NCBI RefSeq assembly: GCF_000520995.1
Contig: NZ_JACA01000001.1
Coordinates: forward strand, 124,001 to 188,000
Direction of reading: 5' to 3'
Source of the DNA: Aquimarina macrocephali JAMB N27
GTDB taxonomy: Bacteria; Bacteroidota; Bacteroidia; Flavobacteriales; Flavobacteriaceae
DNA: 64,000 nucleotides
The translations under genes and the position numbers were made by a program. Positions 1 through 8,972 of this stretch are shown piece by piece. Positions within the stretch are counted from its first letter, which is position 1. Each line of letters opens with the position of its first letter. A model generated the notes under the pieces. It saw nothing but the letters and a program-made list of their open reading frames with translations, searched no databases and was not told the origin of the DNA.

Positions 1-896
1 TGAGATTTTTTATTCAATACGTCGGCAAATTGAAGTATCGTTTGTGCCGTTTTTTTGCGTACCGAACTATAGGCCATTTGTAATAGTTGCTCTTTAATTT
101 CAGAAAGATTATCTGTAAGTAGCTCCATTAATTCGAGAGAAATATTCTTACTTTTTTCTAGAATCTCTTTTAAATTGTTTTTTGATATTCCTGCTAATTC
201 AGAGTCTTCAACCGCTGTTGCTGATTCTAAATATGGTGTATTATCTATAAACGAAGTGAACCCCAGGAAATCATCGGTTTTGTATAAAGTAGTGATCAGT
301 TCTTTACCATTCTCATCCATTTTATGACTTTTAACAACTCCTTTTAGGATGAGATATATGTTATTAGAATGCTCTCCTTCTTCATAGATTACTTCTCCTT
401 TCTTAAATTCAGAAATCTCACCATTATCATCAAAAAAATTCTTAAGCTCATGTAAATTCCTAAGTCCGTTATCCTCAGAAGTGCTTTTAGTAGAGGATTG
501 TTGATCTCTAACAATTTTAGACAGTAATGCTGCTTTTGCAAGACGGCTCTCGATTGCATTCAATAGCTCCTCCTCTTCAAAAGGTTTGGTTAGGTAGTCA
601 TCTGCTCCCAAGTCCATTCCTTTTCTAATCTCTTTATGTTCTGTTTTTGCAGATAAAAATATAAAAGGAATATGGTTGGTTGTCGTATCAAAGGACAATG
701 CTTCTAGTACTCCATATCCATCAACTTCGGGCATCATAATATCACAAACAATGATATCTGGTTTTTCTTCCTTGGCCTTAACGATCCCAACTTTTCCATT
801 TGGAGAGGTGATTACTTTATAATCTGAAAGTTCTAACAGTTCTGCAGTGTTTTCTCTAAGTGCTGTGTCATCTTCGATTAAAAGAATAGTTTTCAT
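1..896 (-). CDS. Response regulator fused to a CRP/FNR-like cyclic-nucleotide-binding domain (3' end off the window)
   Basis: I read this directly from the reverse strand: an open frame from the ATG at 896-894 to the window edge, 298 codons without a stop. Residues 1-120 are a CheY-type receiver, with acidic pair Glu8-Asp9-Asp10, phospho-acceptor Asp52 in 'CDIMMPEVDG', and the 'GADDYLTKPF' segment. After a linker comes a cNMP-binding beta-roll ('KKGEVIYEEGEHSNNIYLI'), then the start of a Crp-type helix-turn-helix ('VRKKTAQTILQFADVL'), which is cut off. The start overlaps the kinase stop by 4 nt (ATGA), so the two are translationally coupled. It should be the output regulator of the kinase; ligand and targets are unknown. 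The fusion order receiver-cNMP-HTH is what I see; binding of a nucleotide is not shown. Confidence 0.9.
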   Translation of the reverse strand, partial: MKTILLIEDDTALRENTAELLELSDYKVITSPNGKVGIVKAKEEKPDIIVCDIMMPEVDGYGVLEALSFDTTTNHIPFIFLSAKTEHKEIRKGMDLGADDYLTKPFEEEELLNAIESRLAKAALLSKIVRDQQSSTKSTSEDNGLRNLHELKNFFDDNGEISEFKKGEVIYEEGEHSNNIYLILKGVVKSHKMDENGKELITTLYKTDDFLGFTSFIDNTPYLESATAVEDSELAGISKNNLKEILEKSKNISLELMELLTDNLSEIKEQLLQMAYSSVRKKTAQTILQFADVLNKKS

Positions 897-2128
897 GATT
901 CACGAGTATTGGTTGTAGGTACAGTAACAGTAAATGTAGAACCTTTATTTTCCTTACTCGTAAAAGTAATACTCCCTCCTAGGTTTTCCAAATGACTTTT
1001 CACAATATTTAGCCCAATACCGGTTCCTTGATCTAACAAGGCATTTTCTGCCCTAAAATATCGCTTAAAAATAAAATCTTGTTCTTTTTTAGGAATACCA
1101 ATACCTTGATCGATAATCTTAAATGTAAGGATATCATCTTCAAAACATACCTGTAAATCTATAGTGGTATGTTCTCCAGAATACTTGATGGCGTTATTAA
1201 TTAAATTAGTGAGTGCAAGCTCCAAAATCTTTTCATCAAACTCTATAACATAGTCATCAATATCCTTAGGGTAATTTATTCTTTGCCCGTCTTTAAGTAA
1301 CATATTAGCATCATAGACCACTTCATTAACAACTTTACTTAGTGGAAACTGACTGTATTTATAGGTTACTTTACCTGTTTCTAATCGTTCGATAGATAAA
1401 AAATCATTAAGGATATTGTCCAAGTACTTTACTTTGTTTTTTATGGTATCGAGATGCTTTTCTCTCTTTTCCTGTTGTTCTGTTTTAGTGTATTTTCCTG
1501 CAAGTGTGGCAGAAGTAAGAATACCACTTAATGGTGTTTTAAATTCATGTGAAACAAGCGAAAGAAATTTTGTTTTCAACTCACTTAAGTCTCGTTCTTT
1601 TTTTAAAGATTCTTTGGTTTGAGCTTCGGCCTCCATACGAAGTTTTACTTCTTCTTTTAATTCTTGTATGGTATGATGCAGTTCTTCTGTACGTTCTTCT
1701 ATTTTATGCTCTAGCTTAGCATTTAGATCTTGTATTTGCTGTTCTTGTTGTTTCCGAAGTGTAATATCGATAACAAGGGCCATTACATAATTGTTACCAT
1801 AAATTGTAAATGGATTTAATCCTGCTTCTACCGGAAATACAGAACCGTCTTTTCGTATCCCAAAAAGATCTCGCCCTGCTCCCATATGTCGTTTTTCACT
1901 GTGGTCTACAAAACCTTCAAAGTGTTTTTTGTGACCGTGATGGTATTTTCTTGGTATCAAAGTATTAAGGTGTTTTCCCACTAACTCATCTTTGTCATAA
2001 CCAAAAATAGTATTCGCAGAACCATTAGTTGCCACTATTGTTTGCTCCTCGTTCACCACAATGATCCCTTCTGAAATGGCCTCAGAAAGTAATTTGAAAA
2101 TATTATTATCCTTTTCGAAAACTTTCAT
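893..2128 (-). CDS. PAS-domain sensor histidine kinase, apparently soluble
   Basis: 411 residues with no membrane segment. Residues about 10-125 form a PAS domain ending in the PAC-type 'ALVIDITLRKQ'. A coiled coil (about 125-185) leads to the HisKA dimerisation helix, with phospho-acceptor His194 in 'SHEFKTPLSGI'. The HATPase domain has an N box 'NLINNAIKYS', G1 box 'DQGIGIP' and G2 box 'GTGIGLNIVKSHL'. All catalytic motifs look intact. It is the first gene of a two-gene operon and overlaps the downstream regulator/CRP fusion by 4 nt. With no transmembrane part it probably senses a cytoplasmic cue through PAS (redox, ligand or cofactor); which one cannot be told. Confidence 0.92.
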   Translation of the reverse strand: MKVFEKDNNIFKLLSEAISEGIIVVNEEQTIVATNGSANTIFGYDKDELVGKHLNTLIPRKYHHGHKKHFEGFVDHSEKRHMGAGRDLFGIRKDGSVFPVEAGLNPFTIYGNNYVMALVIDITLRKQQEQQIQDLNAKLEHKIEERTEELHHTIQELKEEVKLRMEAEAQTKESLKKERDLSELKTKFLSLVSHEFKTPLSGILTSATLAGKYTKTEQQEKREKHLDTIKNKVKYLDNILNDFLSIERLETGKVTYKYSQFPLSKVVNEVVYDANMLLKDGQRINYPKDIDDYVIEFDEKILELALTNLINNAIKYSGEHTTIDLQVCFEDDILTFKIIDQGIGIPKKEQDFIFKRYFRAENALLDQGTGIGLNIVKSHLENLGGSITFTSKENKGSTFTVTVPTTNTRES

Positions 2129-2235
2129 GCTTCAAAAGTAATGATTTTGATTTATTACCAGAACTGATTTATGTCATAAAAAATATGATCAGATCTGATT
2201 AAATTTATATTCATTAACCGATAATTTTTTATGAT

Positions 2236-2643
2236 ATGAATACTGCTCAAAATATAGGGATTATATTTTATCAAAACCTAGGCAAGCTATTTTATGCAAT
2301 TGCTGCATCGGATAAAGTAGTCCGCAAATCAGAATACGATTCCTTACGAAAAATTGTAAAGACAGAATGGTTAAAAGTAGATGACATTGAAGATGAGTTT
2401 GGTGTCGATGCTTCTTTTCAAATCGAGATTGTTTTTGACTGGCTTGATCATGAAGAGTTGAGTGCAGAAGATTGCTTTACTCAATTCGAAACATTTTTTA
2501 AAGAACACCAATCTCTTTTTACAGATAGACTAAAACAATTGATTTGGACTACATCTAATGCCATTGCAGGTGCGTTTTCTGGCAAAAACAAATCTGAATT
2601 AATGATGCTTGGTCGATTAAAATTAATTTTTGAAAAACAATAA
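2236..2643 (+). CDS. TerB-like small helical protein
   Basis: 135 residues, cytoplasmic, mostly helical. The segment 'LFYAIAASDKVVRKSEYDSL' resembles the conserved start of TerB/DjlA-type domains, which bind metal or mediate protein contacts and are often found beside or fused to J-domain proteins. It lies 19 bp upstream of the J-domain gene on the same strand, which supports the assignment. Family membership rests on this short motif and the context; a role in tellurite resistance should not be assumed. Confidence 0.6.
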   Translation: MNTAQNIGIIFYQNLGKLFYAIAASDKVVRKSEYDSLRKIVKTEWLKVDDIEDEFGVDASFQIEIVFDWLDHEELSAEDCFTQFETFFKEHQSLFTDRLKQLIWTTSNAIAGAFSGKNKSELMMLGRLKLIFEKQ

Positions 2644-2662
2644 CTAATTTTCAAGTTAGCAT

Positions 2663-3550
2663 ATGGAGTTTATTGATTACTATAAAATATTAGATGTTTC
2701 AAAAAATGCTTCAGAAGGAGATATTAAAAAGGCGTATAGAAAACAAGCTCGAAAATATCACCCAGACCTAAATCCAAATGATAAAGAAGCAGAAAGAAAA
2801 TTTAAAGAAGTTAATGAAGCAAATGAAGTATTAAGTAATCCCGAAAACCGAAAAAAATACGATCAATACGGTAAAGATTGGAAACATGCAGAAGAGTTTG
2901 AAAAAGCCAAGCAATCTCAGCAACAATACAATCGATCTGGACAACAGCAATACTATAAAAATTACTCAGAAAGTGATTTTTCAGATTTTTTCGAGTCTAT
3001 GTTTGGAGGTTCAAGGAGAAGTTCTCCACAAGGTAGAACTCGATATAGAGGAGAAGATTATAATGCAGAATTACATCTTGATCTAATGGATGTCTATAAG
3101 ACACATAAGAGAACACTAACTGTTAACAAAAAAAATATTCGTATTACAATTCCTGCAGGAGTTGAAAACGGGCAAACTATAAAGATCAAAAATCATGGAG
3201 GTCCAGGAATCGGAGGAGGTCCAAATGGAGATTTATACATTACTTTTCGTATTGAAAACAAAACCTTGTTTAAACGGATCAAAAGTGATCTCTATCTACA
3301 AGTAGATATTGATTTGTATACTGCAGTTTTGGGTGATGAAATTACAATCGAAACCCTTGACGGAAAAGTAAAACTAAATGTAAAACCCGAAACTCAAAAT
3401 GGAACCAAAGCCAAACTAAAAGGAAAAGGATTTCCGGTATATAAAAAAGAAGGACAATTTGGAGATCTTTTTATCACATATGCTATCAAAATCCCAAATA
3501 ACCTGTCGAAACAACAAAAAGAATTATTTAGAACATTATCCAAGCTTTAA
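2663..3550 (+). CDS. cbpA: J-domain co-chaperone of the CbpA type
   Basis: 295 residues. Residues 4-68 are a J domain with the Hsp70-stimulating tripeptide His33-Pro34-Asp35. Then comes a Gln/Ser/Gly-rich linker (about 75-130), followed by the two-lobed DnaJ C-terminal substrate-binding region ('[20 protein letters not shown]' and later segments). The cysteine-rich zinc finger of true DnaJ is absent, so it is a class B protein like CbpA. It should recruit DnaK to unfolded clients. The next gene encodes a CbpM-like modulator, which is the diagnostic CbpA partner. Length is normal for the family. Confidence 0.92.
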   Translation: MEFIDYYKILDVSKNASEGDIKKAYRKQARKYHPDLNPNDKEAERKFKEVNEANEVLSNPENRKKYDQYGKDWKHAEEFEKAKQSQQQYNRSGQQQYYKNYSESDFSDFFESMFGGSRRSSPQGRTRYRGEDYNAELHLDLMDVYKTHKRTLTVNKKNIRITIPAGVENGQTIKIKNHGGPGIGGGPNGDLYITFRIENKTLFKRIKSDLYLQVDIDLYTAVLGDEITIETLDGKVKLNVKPETQNGTKAKLKGKGFPVYKKEGQFGDLFITYAIKIPNNLSKQQKELFRTLSKL

Positions 3551-3560
3551 ATGTATTATA

Positions 3561-3854
3561 ATGACTAAAGGACATCTTATACCAGCAATAGAATTCTGTT
3601 CACGTCACGAGATAGAATTCTCCTTCATAAACTCATTACATGAGTTTGGATTAATTGAAATTATTACTATTCGTCAAACCGTATTTTTAAACTCTGACGA
3701 ATTACCCAGAATCGAACAAATTATACTATTCAATAAAGAATTAGAAATTAACCTCGAAGGAGTCGAAGTCATCATGCGTCTACTAGAACGAGTTCATCAA
3801 ATTCAAAATGAAATGAACATACTTAAAAACAGATTAGGACTATATGAAAATTAA
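3561..3854 (+). CDS. cbpM: CbpM-like chaperone modulator
   Basis: 97 residues from ATG 3561. A longer frame opens at 3459 inside cbpA, but the 3561 start sits just past the cbpA stop and gives the family-like N-terminus 'MTKGHLIPAIEFCSRHEIE'. CbpM proteins are small MerR-like helix-turn-helix proteins that bind the J domain of CbpA and inhibit it. The protein has an N-terminal helix-turn-helix-like part and a C-terminal amphipathic helix ('MRLLERVHQIQNEMNILKNR') likely to form a coiled coil. It is 10 bp after cbpA and surely co-transcribed. Function is inferred from family and context. Confidence 0.85.
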   Translation: MTKGHLIPAIEFCSRHEIEFSFINSLHEFGLIEIITIRQTVFLNSDELPRIEQIILFNKELEINLEGVEVIMRLLERVHQIQNEMNILKNRLGLYEN

Positions 3855-3970
3855 CACCGGTAACGGTTCAAAGATTATCTGTATTCATCAAGCTTTCTTA
3901 TGATTAGTTTGATTACATATTTGTAAAAACAAATAGAAAACAGATTTTTTTAATTACACACTACATAGTA

Positions 3971-4001
3971 AGAGGCGGGTTTCTAACGAAATCCGTCTTT
4001 T
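3971..4001 (+). terminator. Intrinsic terminator after cbpA-cbpM
   Basis: An 11-bp stem (3973-3983 with 3988-3998, two G-T wobbles), a TAAC loop and a following T-run. It lies about 120 bp after cbpM and before the next plus-strand gene. Confidence 0.7.
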
Positions 4002-4080
4002 CATTTGTTAAACAAGATGATCATTATCATATTTTTTGATGATTTGCTGCCCTATTTTTATATGAATTAAAAACAAACCT

Positions 4081-4965
4081 ATGAAAACTCTTATCGCTTG
4101 CCTCATTTTTTTAAGCCTTATTGCATGTAAAAAAGAGGTCTCTCCGCAAAAATCATCAGAGCAACAAGAAACCGAACAACATACAGAACAAAAAGCAGAA
4201 GATACGATATTGGTTTTTTCTGAAGAAAATCTTGAGCTCAACAAAGAGAAAACAAAAGCTATTAAAAAAGAACGATTAATTACCGCCAAAGATGATAAAA
4301 CCAAATTACAAGAATTAGTAATTTCTAAGAGCTTTTTAAAAGAAGAAGATCTTTATGTTCTGGATTACAAATATCCATACCTAAATGAGAAAATGGATCC
4401 TTTATACTCGGTATTTAATAATTTTATTTCAGAAAATTATCTGAATATTGAAAAAACAGAAAATCAAATTCTTGAAGACAAAGAGTTACTTTGTGACACC
4501 TTAAAAATCGATAGGTTTAGAGATAAAAGAATTATTGATTATAAAATCTATAGTGTAAAAAGTGATCGTATTAGTGTTGTCCTTTACAAGGAGAATTATT
4601 ATTCTGGAATGCTATATTCTACATACCTCTTTGATTGTGTGAACTTTGATCTTAAAAAACATGATTTCATTTATTTTGATGATTTCTTTGAAACTGGCAC
4701 AGAAGAAGAAGTGTTTACTACTATAAATACAATTATAAAGGACGGTATTAGTTCTGGAGAATTGTATTATGACTGTTGGGAGCTTTCAAAAGGGGATTTT
4801 AAAGCTTATAAAAATAATTTTGTGGTAAATGATGATACTGTAGAATTTTATTTTGATGATTGTGTAATTTGTCCTTCGTATACGGGAACGTATTCTATAG
4901 AAATCCCAATAAAAGTTATAATGCATCTTATCAAAAAATATAATGACCGCCCGATAGTAAGTTAA
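4081..4965 (+). CDS. Lipoprotein with a DUF3298-like C-terminal domain
   Basis: 294 residues. The N-terminus is a lipoprotein signal with lipobox 'LIAC' (Cys16), so it should be lipid-anchored in the cell envelope. A Gln/Glu-rich spacer follows. The C-terminal half ('FDCVNFDLKKHDFIYFDDFF' through 'SYTGTYSIEIPIKVIMHLI') has the pattern of DUF3298/RsiV-type extracytoplasmic domains: a paired beta segment about a large-scale charged loop and the terminal IPI/V strand. Several cysteines in the domain could form disulfides. It stands alone between two terminated units. Function unknown; in RsiV the related domain binds lysozyme, which cannot be assumed here. Confidence 0.65.
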   Translation: MKTLIACLIFLSLIACKKEVSPQKSSEQQETEQHTEQKAEDTILVFSEENLELNKEKTKAIKKERLITAKDDKTKLQELVISKSFLKEEDLYVLDYKYPYLNEKMDPLYSVFNNFISENYLNIEKTENQILEDKELLCDTLKIDRFRDKRIIDYKIYSVKSDRISVVLYKENYYSGMLYSTYLFDCVNFDLKKHDFIYFDDFFETGTEEEVFTTINTIIKDGISSGELYYDCWELSKGDFKAYKNNFVVNDDTVEFYFDDCVICPSYTGTYSIEIPIKVIMHLIKKYNDRPIVS

Positions 4966-5028
4966 TTTCTTTAATTAAAAACTTTCTCGGTTCATTATTA
5001 TAACTTAGCAATTAAGAGATTTGGCAGT

Positions 5029-5358
5029 ATGAATAGCCATAATGATAAAAAAAAACAGATGAAAAGTAGTTTTAGCAATATCATTGAATCAAAAACACCA
5101 GTATTGGTAGATTTTTTTGCAGATTGGTGTGGCCCATGTAAAATGCTTGCGCCTATTCTTAAAGAGGTTAAAGATGAACTGGGAGATACGATCAAGATTG
5201 TTAAGATTGATGTAGATAAAAATCAACCTTTAGCATCAAAATATCAGGTTCGCGGTGTACCCACAATGATATTATTTAAAGAAGGCAAACAACTCTGGAG
5301 GCAATCTGGAGTATTGCAAAAAAATGATCTGCTTGGAGTAATAAATTCACACCAATAA
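5029..5358 (+). CDS. Thioredoxin
   Basis: 109 residues, with the active site 'WCGPCK' in a thioredoxin fold and the cis-proline segment 'GVPTMILFKEG'. No signal peptide, so it is a cytosolic dithiol-disulfide reductase. The first ATG gives a polar 10-residue extension (rich in Lys/Asn); translation could also start at ATG 5059 ('MKSSFSNII'). It is the first gene of a tight operon with deoC (2 bp) and deoD (6 bp). This link with nucleoside catabolism is unusual and may reflect only shared expression. Confidence 0.93.
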   Translation: MNSHNDKKKQMKSSFSNIIESKTPVLVDFFADWCGPCKMLAPILKEVKDELGDTIKIVKIDVDKNQPLASKYQVRGVPTMILFKEGKQLWRQSGVLQKNDLLGVINSHQ

Positions 5359-5360
5359 CC

Positions 5361-6005
5361 ATGACACTCAATACATATATAGATCACACATTATTAAAAG
5401 CAGATGCTACAGTTGATGATATTAAAAAACTCTGTGCAGAAGCAAAAGAATATCATTTTTATGCAGTTTGTGTAAATAGTTATTATGTTGGTCTGGCAGA
5501 AAGTGAATTAATGCATACAGATGTTAATATAGCAGCTGTAATAGGTTTTCCTTTGGGTGCTACAATTACCAAAGTAAAGATATATGAAGCTCAACAATGT
5601 ATTGATGAAGGTGCAAATGAAATTGATATGGTACTTAATATCGGACTCTTAAAATCCGGGTACTATACTATTGTAGAAGAGGAAATAAGAGTAATAAAGA
5701 AAGTAATTGGAGAACGTGTCCTGAAAGTAATTTTTGAAAATTGCTATCTCACCGATGCCGAAAAGAAAATTGCTTGTCAATTATCCTTAAATGCGGGAGC
5801 AGATTTTATAAAAACATCTACAGGTTTTGGCACCAGCGGTGCTACTTTGGATGATGTAAAACTCATGAAAAATGAAGTGCAGGATAACATCCAGATAAAA
5901 GCTTCTGGAGGAATCAGAGACTTGAAAACAGCAAAGCAATACATTGATTTAGGTGTATCCAGAATTGGTACCTCATCTGGGGTCACTATAGTAACTTCAA
6001 AATAA
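5361..6005 (+). CDS. deoC: Deoxyribose-phosphate aldolase
   Basis: 214 residues, the usual length for the short DeoC form. It cleaves 2-deoxyribose 5-phosphate to glyceraldehyde 3-phosphate and acetaldehyde. Visible family motifs: the N-terminal 'YIDHTLLKADAT', 'NEIDMVLNIG', and 'FIKTSTGFGTSGAT', which carries the Schiff-base lysine, then 'KASGGIRDLKTA' with the second conserved lysine. Together with the adjacent deoD it forms a deoxynucleoside salvage/catabolism pathway feeding glycolysis. Confidence 0.96.
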   Translation: MTLNTYIDHTLLKADATVDDIKKLCAEAKEYHFYAVCVNSYYVGLAESELMHTDVNIAAVIGFPLGATITKVKIYEAQQCIDEGANEIDMVLNIGLLKSGYYTIVEEEIRVIKKVIGERVLKVIFENCYLTDAEKKIACQLSLNAGADFIKTSTGFGTSGATLDDVKLMKNEVQDNIQIKASGGIRDLKTAKQYIDLGVSRIGTSSGVTIVTSK

Positions 6006-6011
6006 AATAAG

Positions 6012-6710
6012 ATGAGTCTACACATCGCAGCACAACCGGGAGAAATAGCAGAAACAGTTTTATTACCAGGAGACCCTATGCGTGCCAAATGGATTGCGCA
6101 AACTTTTCTTGACAATCCTATCTGTTACAATGAAATTAGAGGAATGCTTGGCTATACCGGAACCTATAAAGGAAAACCTGTCTCTGTACAGGGTACTGGA
6201 ATGGGAATTCCCTCTGCTTTAATTTACAGTCATGAACTTATTAGTGATTATGGAGTCAAAAATTTAATTCGAGTGGGTTCTGCAGGTTCATATCAAAAAG
6301 ATATTAAGCTCAAAGATATTGTTATTGCCATGGCTGCCTCTTCTACTTCGAATATCAATACTGCACGATTTATAAATTCGGACTATTCTCCTACTGCAGA
6401 TTTCGAATTATTTATGAAAGCAATACAGTATGCAAAAGATAATAACATTCCTATTAAAGCGGGAAATGTATTATCTTCTGATGAGTTCTATGAAGACAAT
6501 CCTAATTCATATCAGCGTTGGGCAGAATTTGGAGTACTTTGTGTTGAGATGGAAACTGCCGGGTTGTATACTATTGCAGCAAAACATAAGGTTAAAGCTT
6601 TGGCTATTTTAACGATATCTGATTCATTAGTCACGGGAGAAAAAACATCTTCAAAAGAAAGAGAAACGACTTTTAGCAAAATGATTGATATTGCTTTAGG
6701 AACCTTATAA
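6012..6710 (+). CDS. deoD: Purine-nucleoside phosphorylase, DeoD (hexameric) type
   Basis: 232 residues. It phosphorolyses purine (deoxy)nucleosides to base plus (deoxy)ribose 1-phosphate. Motifs: 'LPGDPMRAKWIA' (phosphate site), 'GMGIPSALIYSHELI', 'IRVGSAGSYQ', 'VEMETAGLYTIA' and 'ILTISDSLVTGE', which holds the catalytic Asp and is followed by the typical DeoD tail. It is the last gene of the trx-deoC-deoD operon, followed at once by a strong hairpin terminator. Confidence 0.96.
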   Translation: MSLHIAAQPGEIAETVLLPGDPMRAKWIAQTFLDNPICYNEIRGMLGYTGTYKGKPVSVQGTGMGIPSALIYSHELISDYGVKNLIRVGSAGSYQKDIKLKDIVIAMAASSTSNINTARFINSDYSPTADFELFMKAIQYAKDNNIPIKAGNVLSSDEFYEDNPNSYQRWAEFGVLCVEMETAGLYTIAAKHKVKALAILTISDSLVTGEKTSSKERETTFSKMIDIALGTL

Positions 6711-6732
6711 AAACACCTCACGATTATAATAC

Positions 6733-6769
6733 AAACCTCGCAGATTTTAGAAACCTGCGAGGTTTTTTT
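6733..6769 (+). terminator. Intrinsic terminator after deoD
   Basis: Perfect 11-bp stem (6733-6743 with 6755-6765) running into a T-run. It sits between convergent deoD and the universal stress gene and mainly serves the plus strand. Confidence 0.88.
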
Positions 6770-6772
6770 GAT

Positions 6773-7612
6773 TTATATTTTAAACGTGATCACAGGCTTG
6801 TTTGCATGATTTGCAATATCCTCACCGATACTACCATTAAAGAAATGCGCCAAACCACGACGACCATGAGTAGGAATCGCAATAATATCTGCATTGATCT
6901 TTTTACTATAATTAAAGACTCCGCTTTCTACACTATAATCGTTAAAGTAAGCTACCTTATTATACATATCAAGATTACCAGAATCTGCTTTAAAAAGGAA
7001 TTCTTTTACTCTTTCTTCTATTTGGTCCGAACTTCTAAATTGTTCTCCCGGTAAATTAACATATAGTAAATGTATATTAACGCCTAGGGAGTTAAATAGT
7101 GTCATTGCATTATGATATGCTTTAATATTTTCTACCTTAAAATCACAGGCAAATACAACTTCTTTTAAAACAAAGTTATCTACAGGGTTCTTTATGACCA
7201 ATACTGGGATATCTGATGTGCGTACTACTTTTTCTGTGTTTGATCCTATAAACACTTCTTCTCGTAAACCGCTAATACCATGGGATCCCATAACGATAAG
7301 ATCTGCTTCCTTTTCATGAGCGACTTCGTTAATTTCACTAAAAATCTTATAATTTTGTACAGTCTCTGTAACTTCAATACCTTTAAGATATTCTTTATCT
7401 AGAAAGGTACTAAACCTTTTTTCGGCAAGCTTCATATAATACATCGCTTCATTTGCCTCCTGAGCTTCATTTTTAATCAATACGGCTTCAGACAATCCCA
7501 GCATATGCAATACTATGATTTCAGCATTTTGCTGTTTAGCCAATAGTGCTGCAACCTGCAATGCATATTCTGAATATTCTGAAAAGTCTATGGGTACAAG
7601 AATTTTTTTCAT
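6773..7612 (-). CDS. Tandem universal stress protein (UspA family)
   Basis: 279 residues made of two Usp domains. Domain 1 (about 1-145) begins 'MKKILVPIDFSEYSEYAL' and ends with the nucleotide-binding pattern 'IVMGSHGISGLREEVFIGSN' (G-2x-G-9x-G[S/T]). Domain 2 (about 147-279) ends with 'IAIPTHGRRGLAHFFNGSIG', a similar pattern. Tandem Usp proteins are common in Flavobacteriia, where they are cytosolic stress and survival factors. It is a single gene, convergent with deoD. Confidence 0.9.
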   Translation of the reverse strand: MKKILVPIDFSEYSEYALQVAALLAKQQNAEIIVLHMLGLSEAVLIKNEAQEANEAMYYMKLAEKRFSTFLDKEYLKGIEVTETVQNYKIFSEINEVAHEKEADLIVMGSHGISGLREEVFIGSNTEKVVRTSDIPVLVIKNPVDNFVLKEVVFACDFKVENIKAYHNAMTLFNSLGVNIHLLYVNLPGEQFRSSDQIEERVKEFLFKADSGNLDMYNKVAYFNDYSVESGVFNYSKKINADIIAIPTHGRRGLAHFFNGSIGEDIANHANKPVITFKI

Positions 7613-7737
7613 GATTATCTGTTTTTATACTATCAAAATTAAAAGATGTTATCGCCAATTAATATGATAATTATCATATCATTACACTACGCTAAAAAAC
7701 AGTTTATTTGTAATACCTTTAAATACTACTACAGACA

Positions 7738-8010
7738 ATGCAAAAACATTATAACATCACAGTCGAAGGAAAAGTCCAGGGAGTTTGGTATCGCAAAAGC
7801 ACCCAATAAAAAGCCAAAACACTCAAAATTAAAGGACATGTAAAAAACCTACCTAACGGAAACGTCTACATAGAAGCCGAAGGAGATAAAAATCAACTTA
7901 GTCAATTATTAGAATGGTGTGCTATAGGTCCCGAATTTGCAAAAGTGGATACTGTTTCTTTTGAAGAAGGTGATTTACAGTTTTTTAAAAGCTTCGATAT
8001 TTTGCGTTAG
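7738..8010 (+). pseudogene. Acylphosphatase interrupted by an in-frame TAA
   Basis: Reading from ATG 7738 gives an acylphosphatase-like N-terminus with the phosphate loop 'GKVQGVWYRKSTQ' and catalytic Arg19. Codon 24 (7807-7809) is TAA. The same frame then continues without a gap as 'KAKTLKIKGHVKNLPNGN' (with the catalytic Asn37) and on to the natural end at TAG 8008, giving 90 codons, the normal family length. There is no ATG/GTG start shortly after the stop that would rescue the C-terminal part. A single base change (for example GAA or CAA to TAA) explains it. It is either a recent nonsense mutation, a sequencing error, or a case of readthrough. Acylphosphatases hydrolyse acyl phosphates; loss is usually tolerated. 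Confidence 0.85.
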
Positions 8011-8221
8011 ATGACCTTTATTAATTAAATCATAAATTAATTTAAGATCTTGTTAAGTATGACATTTCTCATTTTTAATCCTTTCAACGGATGGTATTTT
8101 TAAGCTATAAACTTAAATACACTAGCAATGAAAAATGCGCTTATGTATATGTTTAGCAACCTCCCTTTTGTGAGGATCATATCATAAGCTTTTCTTTTAC
8201 TTAAATTAAAACATTAAAATT

Positions 8222-8887
8222 ATGGAACCAACAGAAATAGAAATGAACAGTATGCCTAGAATAGGTGACGATGCACCAGATTTTGATGCGATAACCACGC
8301 ACGGCGCTTTGAAGTTATCTGAATACGCAGACGGAAAATGGGTAGTTTTATTTTCGCATCCCGCAGATTTTACACCTGTTTGCACAACAGAACTAAGTGG
8401 TTTTGCAAAAAGAAAACAAGAATTTGAAGATTTAAACACTAAACTTATTGGGTTAAGCATAGATAGTATTCATTCTCATCTTGCCTGGGTAAATAATGTA
8501 AAAGAAAAGACTGGAGTATATCTTGATTTTCCGATCATAGCAGATCTGGATATGAAAGTTGCTAAACTATACGGTATGTTACAACCTAATGAAAGTAAAA
8601 CCGCAGCTGTACGGGCTGTATTTTTTATTGATCCATATCAAAAAATAAGACTTATCATGTACTATCCTCTCAATGTTGGACGTAATATGGATGAAATCCT
8701 TAGAGTGTTGCATGGTTTACAAGTGTCTGATGAATACAAAGTAGCTTTACCGTTAAATTGGAAAAAAGGAGATAAAGTAATCGTTCCTCCTCCTAAGACG
8801 TTGAAGCAAATGGAAGAGAGAATACAGGATACTTCTTGTGAAAAAGTAGATTTTTACCTTGCCAGAAAAGAATTAAATCTCAACTAA
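8222..8887 (+). CDS. Peroxiredoxin of the 1-Cys (Prx6-like) type
   Basis: 221 residues, with the peroxidatic motif 'HPADFTPVCTTE' and catalytic Cys in 'PVCTTE'. The long C-terminal arm ('ALPLNWKKGDKVIVPPP') is typical of the Prx6 subfamily. A further cysteine near the end ('DTSCEKVDFYLARKEL') could act as a resolving residue. It reduces hydrogen peroxide and organic peroxides in the cytoplasm. Single-gene unit ending in a terminator. The 210 bp in front include a 19-codon open frame (8128-8187) that I do not regard as established. Confidence 0.93.
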   Translation: MEPTEIEMNSMPRIGDDAPDFDAITTHGALKLSEYADGKWVVLFSHPADFTPVCTTELSGFAKRKQEFEDLNTKLIGLSIDSIHSHLAWVNNVKEKTGVYLDFPIIADLDMKVAKLYGMLQPNESKTAAVRAVFFIDPYQKIRLIMYYPLNVGRNMDEILRVLHGLQVSDEYKVALPLNWKKGDKVIVPPPKTLKQMEERIQDTSCEKVDFYLARKELNLN

Positions 8888-8908
8888 TACATAGTTAAGA
8901 GTATAACC

Positions 8909-8944
8909 AAACCTCCTACATTTTATATGCTTAGGAGGTTTTTG
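8909..8944 (+). terminator. Intrinsic terminator after the peroxiredoxin gene
   Basis: Perfect 10-bp stem (8909-8918 with 8932-8941), a 13-nt loop and a run of Ts. Confidence 0.85.
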
Positions 8945-8972
8945 ATTACTAACAAACAGAGGTCATAACTGT

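Noticed and set aside
3459-3560. N-terminal extension of the CbpM-like protein inside cbpA
   Set aside because: The added residues are the antisense-frame product of cbpA and unlike the family; ATG 3561 gives the proper start.
8128-8187. A 19-codon open frame ahead of the peroxiredoxin gene, possible leader peptide
   Set aside because: Too short to judge; no regulatory hairpins or codon bias tied to it. Could be chance in AT-rich DNA.
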